From the NCBI GenBank assembly GCA_022984795.1, contig JALIHJ010000011.1, forward strand, positions 1-64,000: a DNA stretch of 64,000 nucleotides, in the 5' to 3' direction. A model generated the notes under the pieces. That model made no database searches, was not told where the DNA came from, and saw nothing but the letters and a program-made list of their open reading frames with translations. Positions within the stretch are counted from its first letter, which is position 1, and every line of letters begins with the position of its first letter. The translations under genes and the position numbers were made by a program. Shown here piece after piece: positions 16,573 through 28,910 of the stretch. Source of the stretch: Fabrea salina (taxonomy: Eukaryota; Ciliophora; Heterotrichea; Heterotrichida; Fabreidae).

Positions 16573-19500
16573 CTAGTTAAGCTTGTTTAGTTGGTCGCTG
16601 AGTGCCTGGAGAGCAGACAAGACGTTTTGGGTTTGGTTGGTGTCTACGTTGGCCATGATCTTTTCAATTCTTGCAATTCTTCTGAGTAACTCTGAGAAGA
16701 GGTCGTCGTCAATTTCTGGAGAAGTGTGTTCTCCTTCGCGGTAAGCTTTGAGTTTCTTGGCAGTGTCTATGTTGAACTGCTTCATTTCAGTAGGCACTTG
16801 GAGGGCTTTTCTCTTGCGTTCGCGTTTTTCTTGGAGTTTCTTTTTCAAGGACTCTTGTTGTCTTTGTTTTTCCTGAGAAAGGGCTCCTTCGAGTTCTTCG
16901 AGTTCTTTTTTGTGCTGCGAAATCAGTGCGTCGATTTGGCGTTGGGTCATTTGGCCTTTCCTTTCAGCTTCTTCTCTTTCTTTGCGTTGTCTTTCTTCCA
17001 ACTCGCGTTTGGCCCTTTCCAAGTCGGCTCTTTTGCGGGAAGCAGCAAGTTCTTCTTCAAGTTCCTGTTGTTTGGCTTTGGCGAGTTTCTCCAGTTCTTC
17101 TCTTTGTTTTTCTAAGTCAATCATTCGTTGTTTGGACTCGTTTTCCATACTTGCTTTTCGTTTTTCGAAGTCTTGAGCAAGTGCCTTTGCTTTCGAGGCC
17201 AGTTCGTCTTGGAGGCCTAGTTTCTGGAGGGTTTCTTGGACTTCTTGCATTTGTTTGTCAAGTAGTTCCAGCAGTTCTTCGTTGCACTTGCGTTTGTGAT
17301 CTTGCCAGGTGTTTTCAAAGTCCTTTTGGGCTTCCTGTTCTCCTTCAAGCAGTATTGAGTTGATGGCTTGTTGTTGTTTTTCTTCAGAGAGGTCTGCTAA
17401 GTGCAGTTTGGCTGCCTTGAGAGCTTCACTCTTGTTTTCGAGGGTTTCTCTGAGTTGTGAAGAGTGGATGTTTGTGGAACGGCCTTGTTGTTGGGCTTGG
17501 AGTTCCATGAGTTCTTGATCGTGCTTGTCTGCCAGTAGTTCTTTGACCATTTCGAGTTGTTGGTTCTGGGGAAGGTTCTTGATGGCTTCTTCTAGTTTCT
17601 TAAGTCGTTGTTGGCTTTGGGCTGCAGTTTGTTGTTTTTTCTTCTGGCTTTCTTCAACTTCTTGTTTTTCTTTGGCCTGTTGGGCTTTGTCCCTGCGCAA
17701 CTTTCTGCGTTCTTGGAGTCGTTGGGTCAGTAGTTTCTTTTGTTCAGATTCATACTTTTCTTGGACGTTTTGGAGTTGCTTGTCAATTGAGTTTATTTGG
17801 TCTAGGAGTTTCTCCCTGGACTCTTTGTCGTCAGTCATGGACAAGTTGGCTGTCAGTGCCTGTTTTTCTTTTTCGAGTTTTGACTTTTTGTTGTCGTGTT
17901 GCAAGTCCAGTTGCTTTTGTTGGTCTTTGTACTTCCTTTCTAGGGACCTTTGTTCTGAGTCACTAACTCCACTTGAAGTGTCTGAGTGTTCAGCGGTGGA
18001 CTGCCCTGACTCAGAGAAGTAGTTCAGAACTTCAATGCTTTTGTTCACTTGGTTAAGAGCTTCTACCTTTTGGGAGTGGTTCTCAGCAGCTTGTTTGGCG
18101 TTTTCTTCGACTTCTTTGAGTTTGGAGTTCCTTCTTTGTTCGATGCGCTGCATGAGTTCTCTGTGCTGGCGTCCTTTTTCGTCCCCTAGGGTTTTTTCGA
18201 GGTAGTTCATTTCCTTTTCGTACTGCTCAAGGAACTCCTGTTCTTTTTGAGGGTTGTTTTTGATGTTGTCTAGCATTTCCTTCCTCATGTTGCGGGCAGT
18301 GTTTCCGAAGACGTTTTCCCGGGCTCTTCTTTTTTCCTTTTCGTACTCCCTTTCTGCCTGCGATGCTACACTCTGCAGGTCCCGAATGGCTTTTTGGTGG
18401 GACTCCCGTGTTTGGAGCTCTTCTACTTCGAGTTGTTCTTTTTTGGACAGCAGTTCTTTCCTGCGTCTGTTCCTTTCTTCCAAACGCGCTTTCAGAGAAG
18501 TTTCTGCGTGCACCCTGTCTTCAGCCATTTGGGCTTCTAAGTTCGCAAGGCTTCCGTTGAACTCTTCCAGGAGTTGGTTCTTTTCTTCTTGGGTCAGTTG
18601 AGGGTCCTTTTGTATCTTCTCAATTGTGCGGTTGTTGGTGGAGTCTTGTTTGGGGTTCAAAACCTGCACTTCCATAGGACGCAGTTGCTTGGACTCTTGG
18701 CTAACTGGCAGTTCCACTCTGGGGTTCCCAATTTGCGAAAGTACGTTTTTGAGTTCCATGAGGGCTTCCATAGCTTGGTTAGAAAGGTCGTTTTCTAGTT
18801 GGGCTTGGCGTTTCATTCTTTGCTTCATCAAGTGGTTCAGGTCTAGGAGTTTTTGGTGGATGCCTTGGAACACCTCGGGGTTGAGGGCTCCTGTTGCTTC
18901 GTTGTCTCCTATTACTGAGGCGTCTTGCTTGACTACTGCGTTTTGGCTTTTGATCATTTGTCTGTAGGCTTCCATGTTTCTCTTCTGAGTGCTCTTCATG
19001 TTAATCTGGTTAAACACCTGCAAAAACACTATGAACACAATAAACAGCAGAAAGATCACAAACAAGAACCCGAAAATCAACCAGTCAGTGCTAGTTGTCA
19101 CTTCTTCGTCAGCTGCTACGTTGCTTTGGGACAAGGTTCCTGCCCTTCTTTCCTTGATGTAGGGTTCTTCACAGGTTTCGTAGTCGTTTTTAACGTTTAT
19201 GAGTAGAACCTTGGAGGAGTCCGAACTGTCCCCAAAAGCATAAGTGCCAGGTTCCCTAAAGGTGTAGCCAAAGGTTGTGATGTTTTGTTTGCCGTCTTCA
19301 ATGAGTTGCTTGAGTTCCATAAAAGGCCCGTAGTCGAAGTTAGGGTTGTTGTTCAAAAGGGAGTCTTTGAGGTAAACAGGGTAGTGGTTGGGGTAGATAA
19401 CTGAAAAGACCATGGTTTCTCCGTTTTGCAAACAAAAAACAGGGTTCTTAAGACTCAAGTCTGACTGGAGTCTTCTTCTTCCGCTTTGAGTGTACTGAGT

Positions 19501-22500
19501 AACTAAAGAGGGTTCGTAGTTAGAAGTGAACGACCCGTCTGCGTCAAACTCAATAGTTGAAACTTTGCAGGACTTGTCTTCGTAGCAGTAAACTCTGCCA
19601 GTGTAGCCAGGAGTGCTTTGGAAGTCAACGTCTTGGTCTTTGTAGTAGTTGGGGTCAGACACTCTGAATATTCCGTCAGAAGTCAAAGTAACCGTGGGAG
19701 TCTGGGCTCTGCAGTTCTCGTCACAAACGTCTTGGATGCTTGGAGTCTCATCGCACAAACAAAGTCCCAAGTCAGGGCTTCTTTCTCCAGAGCCTCCTTG
19801 GCACTCGTCTTCGCAGGAGTTTTTGTCCCTGCAGTTGCCCAGGGCGTCTCTTACTTGTCCGTCAGCACAGTTTTCTAGCACCACAGGCACACAGTCTTGG
19901 CGGGAGTCTTCGTCTGACAGCTGTGTTCCGTCTTTAAAGAACTGGTAGCCGGGCTGGCATCTGCAAGTTGCATCACGCTTCATGTAGGAACGGAACCTTC
20001 CGTAACAAGAACAAGTACTTTGGCCTGTTTCAGAAAAGGCGTTGGGACCGCAGGGGAAGCACCCTGGCTGGCCTTCTTGGTCGTTGTAAGTTCTGGCATT
20101 GCAAGGAACGCACTCTTCTTGAGTCTTAGCTCCTTCGTTGGCGTTGTAGGTTCCTACTCCACAGGGTTTGGGTTCAGCAGTAGCTTCAGGGCAGTAGTAG
20201 CCAGCAGGGCAAGGGTATCCACCGTCTGTTTCTAAGTTGCGAGGGTCAGGCCTAGAAGCCCCTTTTTCGCACACATAACCTTCATAGCACTTTTCGCAGC
20301 TTACAGAGGTCTTATTGGCGTAGTAGCCAGCCTGGCAGAATACACAAGTTTCAATTTGCACTTTGCGTTGTGAGTAAGTAACATGTATGGACCCTGCAGG
20401 ACACTCGGTAGGAGCACCACTTCCAACTGGGCAGTAAGAACCCTCTTCGCATCTGTAAGGAGGAGATATTGCTTTTCCTGTTTGAGTGCTAGGACAGTAG
20501 TAGCCTGAGTAGCAGTAAGACAACTCAGTGGTGTTTTGGTGGCAGTAGTAACCTGAAGGACAGTCTCCTTCTGAAGAACTTCCTGTAGGGCACCACTTCC
20601 AGTCCGAACAAGGAATCACAGTAACAGCTCCTACTCCACAGTAAGAACCAGAAGGGCAATCCCAACACTCTGCTGGAGATCCAAGTGCATGAATAGGTCC
20701 CCAAGTTCCACTACCGCAGTCTTTGTACTCCTGGGTTCCACTTGGGCAGTAGTGACCTGCAGTGCAGGGGTACCTTTTGTAGTCTCCAATTCCTTCTTCA
20801 TCGCACAAGTAACCCTTTGGACAAGCTTTGCAGGTGTCTTCAGATACAGCCTTGTACACGTCTGAATAAGTGTAAGCAGGACAGTCAGTTGGGAGTTCAC
20901 TACCGGTTGGGCAGTAAGAACCCCTAGGACAGTCGTAGGGATTAGGGTCTCCAGGAATGCAGTAGAAACCTGCAGTGCAGTCCTGGCAGTCTGACTCTTG
21001 AGAAGCTCCTGGTGTAGTAGTGAACTTCCCGAAAGGACAAGGAGTAGCCAATGTTGTTCCAACTAAGCAATAATGTCCAACTGGACAAGGCATACCTACC
21101 ACTGAAGCATCTGTTCCGTCTGGGTTAGGCACTTTGTTTCCAGAGACACAGTAGTACCCTGCGTTGCAGTCTCCAGTTTCGACTCCGTTTGTGCAGTATT
21201 TACCTGGAGGACAAGGCTTGCAGTCGTCTGCAGCTTGGAGCCCGGTGATTTCAGAGTAAGTTCCATCAGGGCAAAGAGTTGCAGGGTTACCTCCGCCTGG
21301 ACAGTAGTAACCTGCTGGGCAAATTACAGGCGAAGTCATTCCTAAAGTATCACACTTGAATCCAACCGGGCAGTTAGTGCAAGCACTTTGGCCTTCAAAC
21401 TTGTTGTAGGTGTTGAGTTGGCACTGTTCTTTAGTAGAACTAGACTTTCCACCTGTGCAGAAGTACCCTGCTGGGCATTTAACAGGTTGGTCAGTTCCTC
21501 CGTCGCAGTAAAAACCGGGAGGACAGGAAATGCAAGATTCAAGTCCTTCAACGTTTGAGTAAGTTCCTTCTGGACAGGGTGTGGGAGCCGAGCTACCTTC
21601 AGGACACTCATTTCCTACTGGGCAAATAGTGTCTTTAGGTTTTGGAGTAATACTTCCAGTTTGGCAGTAGAACCCTGCAGCACACTTGTTTGTTACTTTG
21701 TTATGGGTGGTCATTGCTAACTCATCGCAATACCAGCCTGCATCGCATTGCTGACATGCTGAATCAGATGTACTTCTTGTATCTGGATTGTAAGTTCCTA
21801 TAGGGCATGGAGTTTGACTAGAGCTTCCTGCTTCACAGTAGTTTCCTGGAGTGCACTCGTTTTGAGTTTTGGTATCTGAGCCAGCTGTGCAGTAATATCC
21901 TGCATCACAGTCTCCTTCAGGGGCACTTAAACCGTTTTGCGAACAGTACTTTCCAGGGTCACAAGGAATTTGTTGGGAAGAACCTTCGGGGCAGTAGTTT
22001 CCTGCTGTGCACTGGTTTTGTGTTGCAGAATCCGAACCAGAGGTGCAGTAGTAACCTGCTGTGCAAGCCCCACTAACTGCAGAGTTTCCTGATCCTGCAC
22101 AATAGTTTCCTGCAGGGCAATCGAGACAAGCTGAAGCACTAGTGCGTCCTTCTTTAGGGTTGTATTTTCCTGGATCGCAGTCAGTTCCTGCAGATACTCC
22201 AGATCCACAGTACTTGCCTGCTGGGCAAATAACATATGTAGTAGTGTCAACTCCGTCGCAGTAATAACCCTCCGGGCAAGTTTCGCAGCTACCTTGTAGA
22301 GTTCTGGATTGATAAAAGCCTGCTGTGCACTTGATTTGGGCATTAGCTCCAGCTGGGCACCTGTACCCTTTATCGCAGCCAGCTCCCTGAGGTTTGTCTG
22401 TTTTGGATCCAGCTACACAGTACCAGCCTTCAGCGCAGTTTCCTGTCTCAGTTGTGCTTCCAGATGCTTCACAATACTTGCCAGCATCACAGTTCACGCA

Positions 22501-25500
22501 AGCAGCCGAAGAAATTTGGCGAGGGTCAGGGTTCTTTTTACCTGCAGGGCAAGGAGTGGGACTTTGACTTCCTGCTTCACAATAGCTTCCCGCGGGGCAG
22601 TCGTTCTGTGTTCTGCTGGTAGAGCCAGTAGGGCAGTAGTACCCTGCATCACAATCTCCTTCAGGGGCACTTAAACCGTCCTGAGAACAGTACTTTCCAG
22701 CTTCACAAGAGATTTCTGCACTGCTTCCGGCTGGGCAGTAGTTTCCTTGAGTGCATCTGTTTCCTGTGGTTCCGTCTGTTGGGGTGGCAGTAGTTGCTTT
22801 TCCTTTGCAGTAGTATCCTCCGTCACAGTTTCCATCGTGGTTATCCTGTCCTGTTCCACTGCAGTACTTTCCAGGAGGGCATTCCAGGCAAAAACTAACG
22901 TCAATAGCATTTGTTTCGGGGTTGTAAGTTCCAGCTGGGCAGGGGTTTTGGTTGTTAGATTGAGTTCCTTGGGGACAGTAATAGCCAGTGGGACAGTCGT
23001 TGCCTATAAAGTCAGTGGACCCTTGAGGGCAGAAGTAACCAGCAGGGCAAGCTATGCAGTCTCCTTGTCCATGGTTTGGCTGATAAGTTCCTGCTGGGCA
23101 TGGAGTTTCAGATGAAGATCCAACCGGACACTTATTTCCTGGGGTGCAGATGTTAGGGTTTTCGATTTTGGAGCCTGAAGGACAGTAAAAGCCCTCTTTG
23201 CATTGGCCTGTTGTTCCACTGTTTCCTAAGCCTTCGCAGTAACTTCCAGCAGTGCAACTTCCACAATTCGATTCAGGAGTACTTCCACCATTGGGGTTGA
23301 ATTTCCCAGGAGGACAAGGAGTTGGTGCTCCAGAGCCTTGTAAACAGTAGTGACCAACTGGGCATACTCCATAATATGGAGGGTCTGCAGAGTCATCAGA
23401 GGGTGTTTTGCTCTCGGCTCCTCTTAAACACCAATAGCCTGCATCACACTTATCGCTGTCAGTAACAGCTGTCATTCCAGTTGAAGTGCATGCGTAGCCA
23501 CTAGGACAAGGGAAGCACTCCGACTCTGCTTTTAAGCCACTAAATGGGTTGTAGGTACCTTTAGGACAGGGGGTTTTGTTCGTTGACTTAGCTGGGCAGT
23601 AGTGGCCTTGGTCACATACTGTGGGTGCAGTCATTCCTGAGTTAGGACAGTAAAATCCTGCGGGGCAATCAGGACAAACACTCTGCCCTTTAGCTGGATT
23701 GTAAGTTCCAGGAAGACAGTTAGATTCTGAGTCAGCCCCAGCGTTTGTGAATTTACCTTCTCCAGCTACATGCTCGCATTCTGTACTTGCTCCTCCATCA
23801 CAGTAGCACCCGGCTCTGCAGTCACCACTTGGTGTGTCACTTGCACCAGCACAATACTTTCCTCCAGGACAGTTCTCACAATCAGAAGCATCAGATTTTC
23901 CACTATATGGCAAGTATTTTCCTACAGGACATGGAATGGGCACTGCTGTTCCCGTAGGGCAGTAACCTCCAGAAGGACAGTCATTTCGGTCGTCTCCGGC
24001 TTCCTTTCTTCCATATTGGTCAATAGCTTTGCCTTCACAGTAGTAGCCAGCAATGCAATCTCCATTAGGTGAGGTAATTCCTGGAGAGTTACAGTATTTT
24101 CCCGGAGGACAATCAATGCAATCTTCTTCTCTGAACATTCCTTGTCCTGGACTGTAAGTTCCTTTGGGGCAGCTAGTTTCTGATGAAGACCCTGCAGGGC
24201 AGTATTTTCCCGCACCGCAAATTATAGGTTCAGAAGTCCCAGTTGGACAGTAGTAACCTGCAGGGCACTCACCACAGTCTGAACTAGATTTTCCTCCTAA
24301 AATGCTTCTGAAAGTTCCGTCAGGACACTTAGATCCAGGTGGAGTGTTTGTAGTTGAGCCCTGTGGACAGTAATAACCCGGATCACACTTTCCGTCAGCC
24401 TCCCAGTTTCCAGTGCCACTAGCATAATAACCTGCTTCTACTTCAATGCAATCTGATGATTCCTTTGCTCCTGGAAGTCTTCTGATTCTTCCCGCCGGGC
24501 AAGGTGTCTCTGAAGCTGTTCCTGCAATGCAGTAGTGGCCTTTTTGACACCTGTCTCTGAGGTTGGTAGGGTAGTGGTCTGTTCCTGTAGGGCAGTATAA
24601 ACCCTCTGGACAAGTATTGCTGTCTTTGGTTGTTTCAGATGTAGCTTCGAGAGGACAGTATCTTCCAGCATCACAAGTATCGCAACTATCGGCACTAGCA
24701 GGAGAGAAGTTCCCTTTTCCACAAGGAATAGGGTCTATGTTCGAGTCTGAGGGGCAGTAGTAACCTGCAATGCAATCTTTGCAGGCAGAAAGACCCTTTT
24801 CGTCTGCGTATTTAGTAGACCCGCAAGGCTCCGGAAGTGCAGACCCTGCTGCGCACTTGTGCCCTAAAGGACATTCAATGCACTCTTCTTCATGCGTAGC
24901 TCCTCTGTAAGGCATATAAGTTCCATCAGGGCAATTGCTTTCTCCGCTTCCTAGAACACAGTACTTTCCTTCTGAGCAAATTATAGGCTGAGTTGATCCT
25001 GCAGGACAATAATAACCTGATGGGCATTTAGTGCACTCAACGCTAGCTTTGAGGTACTTCTTGTCAGAGTAAGTATGTTCAGGACAAGGGGTTTCACTTT
25101 CTGCTGCAGTTCCTGCTTCACAGTAGTGGCCTGGCTTGCATGGAATAATTGGTCTGTTGCTGTAAGAAGCGCCTTTTGGGCATGCGTACCCTGCTGGACA
25201 GGGTGTAGAACAGTCATTTTCTTGGACAAAGCCTGTTGCATCGTCAATTGTTCCAGCTGGGCATGGGACGGGGAAGGCACTTTTTACTTCGCAGTAGTGG
25301 CCAGGTTTGCACGGAAGTTGTACTTCTATTTTGCCCGGAAGAGGACATACTGATCCTGCTGTGCAGTCAGTGCATTCGGTTTCTTGAGTTGCTCCTGTAG
25401 TATCGCGATACGTTCCTGGAGGACATGCTTGAGGCAGAAATGTTCCTGATTCACAATAATAGCCTTTTGGGCAAGGTTTGCAGTCACCTGCAGCCGTAGC

Positions 25501-28500
25501 TCTTACTCCGGCATAGAATGTTCCTGCTGCACATTTATTCGGACTTCCAGAGTTAGCTCCACAGTAATGGCCTGGAGGGCAGACATTCATTCTCGGAGAT
25601 CCTTTTTCACAGAAGTATCCAGATTCGCAGCTTAAACAAGCAGCATCACTATTTGACATCCAATTAGGGTTGTAACTTCCTTCATTGCAAGGCGTAGGCA
25701 AACTACTTCCAGTACTGCAATAATGCCCAGGAGGGCAAGGAAATTCTTTGTAATCGATTGTATTTCCTGGACAATAGTAGTTTTGTGGACATTGTGCACA
25801 ACTAGTAGTAGCACCCGAGTTGCTGTAGGTTCCAGGAGGGCAAGGCTTAGGCCAAGTAGCTGTAACTCCTCCAAAGTCTACAGGTGTGCAGAAAAAACCA
25901 CCGGGGCAATCAATTTCAGTTGCACTAGAAGACCCTTGACTGCAAGTGTGTCCGCTGGTACAAGCCGAACATTGAGTAGCTGATCCAGTTGAGTAAGTTC
26001 CAAAATGACAAGGTATAGGTGGACTCACTGGTGTAGGACAGAAGTACCCTGCAGGACAGGCTTTGCATTGATTATCGTCTTCATAGGTTCCAGAAGCACA
26101 CTTTTCGCAGATTTTTTGACCAGAGGGTGAAACATACCCAGGAGGACAAGGCAGGGGAGGTAGTCCTTCTTCACAGTAGTAGTTTGCTGGACAGACATCA
26201 CAAGAAGAAGCTCCAGACTTGAATTCACCACCAGCACAAGAAGTAGCAGAACCACCACTACAAGAAGATCCAGGAGGACAAACTACACACGAACCCCAAC
26301 CTTCAAAACTGTAGTATCCATCAGGGCATGTGCCAAGGTCTTCTACTCTTGAACAAGCATGCCCTGCAGGACACACTGTGCATGAACTTGAGCCTGGAGC
26401 AGAGAAGTGCCCTTCAGGACAAGGAGTCATAGTTCTGGTTTTAGGGTCGTTACAGGCAAATCCAGGAGGGCAATCTTCGCAGTGGGTTCTTAGAGCTGAG
26501 GGAATCTTTCCTGAAGAGCAAGGAGAAGGTGTTGCGTCTGGCATTCCGACCTGGTCGCTAGAGAGTGTAGTACAAGAAGTTTGCTTTGCACCGCTGTAAG
26601 TTCCAAGGGGGCATTCAACAGGAGGAGCTGCTGGATCGGGACAAGCAAATCCACTAGGACAATCTGTGCAAGTGGTTTGACCGCTTAATGAGTATGTTCC
26701 AGAAGCACATTGAGTTTTTCCAGATGCAGGAGTTGAACAATAATACCCCGCTGGACACTTTAAGCAAGTAAAGTACCCGCTAGGGCTGTATTCTCCGCTT
26801 GAGCAAGTTGTTTTGGTTCCAGGATTGGGGCATTCGTAACCTTCTGGGCAGTCGACGCAGTTGAAGCTTGCTGTTTCATCAGAGTACTTTCCAAATTCGC
26901 AGTCTATTACAACGTAGACTGGAAGTTCTTCACCAATTGAGTACCTTGAAATTGAATCGTAATTAATATCGCTTGAGGAAGCTGAGTGAGTGATAGTGAA
27001 GTACTCAACAACATTTCTAGATGTGCCCCCAGGTGAAGTATGCGTGACTGTAACAAGTTGGGGTGTAGTATCAGATAAAATTACTGAGTTAGAGGAGACT
27101 GAAATTGCACCATCCGAAGGAGTTAAGCTAATAGTCACAGGATTTGAGGGGGTTGTTAAAAGCTGAAGAGTGTAAGTGCTGCTTCCGTCTTCCTTGATAA
27201 TGGGGTAAGCTGATTGCTTGATTCCTGCAAAAGGTGACTGGGTAGAGTACACTAAGAATTGAGTGTTAGGGAAAGAGGCACTTGAATATGACTCATCAGT
27301 ACTAGTTATAGTGTAGCTAATAGTTGGGTTGGTAACAGTGCCTGCTGCCATAGAGATTCCAGAAGTGCTGCAAGTGATTGTTTGGGGAGTGTTCCAGTTG
27401 GTGCTTGTAAATGTAACTGAGGGAGGGGAAACGTTTAGAGATCCAGAACTCAGGTCAATAGTCACATCACTTGAAGGTCCTACAGTTAATTTGATGTCAA
27501 AAGTTACACTGGACCCTAACTCAACTACAAAGTCTCCATTGACTTCTAAAGTTCCAGTCATAGAGTTTTCGCTCACCTTAAAAGTAAGTCGTCCGCTTGA
27601 GTCAACGTTGTCACAGCCTTCGTGTCTTACATAGGAAGGATTGTTGTACAAAGTATCGCCAGAGCTAAGAGAATGGTCAACATAGATAGTTTCAATTGCA
27701 CTAGAAACACTCCCTGAGTTAACAGTCAAAGTCACTGTTTGTTCGGTGTTGTAGTTTGAAGTAGTAAAAATTAGGGTGCTAGGACTTTCCGAGAGAACTC
27801 CACTGTTAGAAGTTAGGCCGATGGTAACAGTGACAGAATGAGTTGGCTGAGTTGAAAGTTTGATTCCGTACTCAAAAGTGCCTATGTCTTTTCTAACGTG
27901 GGGCTGGGATGGGAAGTTGTAGATTATGGCTGCTTTTTTAAAGATTCTGACAGTAGCAGATCCACTTAAAGAACCGTCATTAGCAGTTATGGTGTTAGTA
28001 CCCTCCGAGGTTCCAGGTGAAATGTAAACGTCGTTAAAAGTTACCTCTCCGCTTGTAGTGGATTTACTAGGAGACCCTTGGATTGGTCCACCTAGGGTAA
28101 CAGTCCTGGGGGAAACAGTTCCTCTGACTGATCCGCCATTCATAAATCTTACAGTGAGAGAAAAGGGCACTCCAATTCCTATTGTTTCAGGAACTTGAAT
28201 ATCAATGCTATCGGGTTGTCCAGCACTGCTCACAACTATCTTTTGGGGTTCAGGTATAATTCCGGGAACATCTGGGTAAATGTAATAATTTCCTTCTTTC
28301 GTAATCGACAAAGTAAAACTGGCCGAGCCGCCACTTGCTGACTGGGTAGTTGTTCCTGAAAGTTGGGCATCAGGGTCGTCTCCATACAGTGCCAAAGTTA
28401 TTGAATCGCTAGTTGAGTAGGTGTTTCCGCCTAAGTCTAAGAACTCAGCCGTGAAGGTCCCGGTATTGCCCACATTTAAGTTGCCAGGTCCGGTGACCCT

Positions 28501-28833
28501 TATGATGTACTCAGAATCCGAAACGGTGAAAGTAGTCGATTCAACGGCTTCTAAGTTTGCGCCAAAGGCAACTATCTTACGGGTTCCAGGTTTCCAAGCC
28601 TTGACGGCCGAAGTCACCGAACCGCTTGAGGTGGTTTTGCGGATGTCACCCGTCAGGATTCCGTCATCCATTACTAGGTAAATAGGTTCATCGGCAGTTC
28701 CGTCAGTGATTTCGAGACCTAGGTTGAAAGGTTCACCCAAGTTGACCTAAGTAAAGCTTACATTTGAGGGGGGTTGAGTTGAAAACTGAAGCTGCGCGTA
28801 AGCTGAGCATAATAGCAAAAGCACAATAACCAT
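16573..28833 (-). CDS. Giant GCC2/GCC3 Cys-rich membrane protein with coiled-coil tail
   Basis: 4081 aa in two exons; a 15-nt intron at 28747-28761 follows codon 24. Exon 1 supplies a signal peptide (MVIVLLLLCSAYA) that a single-frame reading misses. Residues 25-640 are Ser/Thr-rich beta-type modules (Ig-like or Calx-beta-like, motif SPSTLIFTTSNYNTEQTVTL). About 640-2960 is a long run of CPAGYYCP...PCPAGTY units, the GCC2/GCC3 (ephrin-receptor-like) type, stabilised by disulfides outside the cell. A short Cys-poor module precedes one membrane span near 3246-3268 (WLIFGFLFVIFLLFIVFIVF). The last 800 residues are a cytoplasmic Glu/Gln/Lys-rich coiled coil. Likely role: linking surface coat to cortical cytoskeleton (inference). 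Confidence 0.95.
28747..28761 (-). other. 15-nt intron in giant GCC gene
   Basis: GTAAGCTTTACTTAG, phase 0. Removal joins the signal peptide exon to the body (PPSN|VNLGEPFN); without it the frame stops at TAG. Confidence 0.93.
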
Positions 28834-28910
28834 TTATATTTAAAAGCCCTAGGTGGACTTTTCTGGTAATTTTATGGTAACTAAGAATTAACTTTAAAGC
28901 TGGTGAAATA

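Noticed and set aside
19618-26599. Many open frames of 60-145 codons, on both strands, within the giant gene
   Set aside because: They are out-of-frame shadows of the Cys-rich repeats, with unnatural Cys/Ser/Thr runs and no ATG context like real starts.
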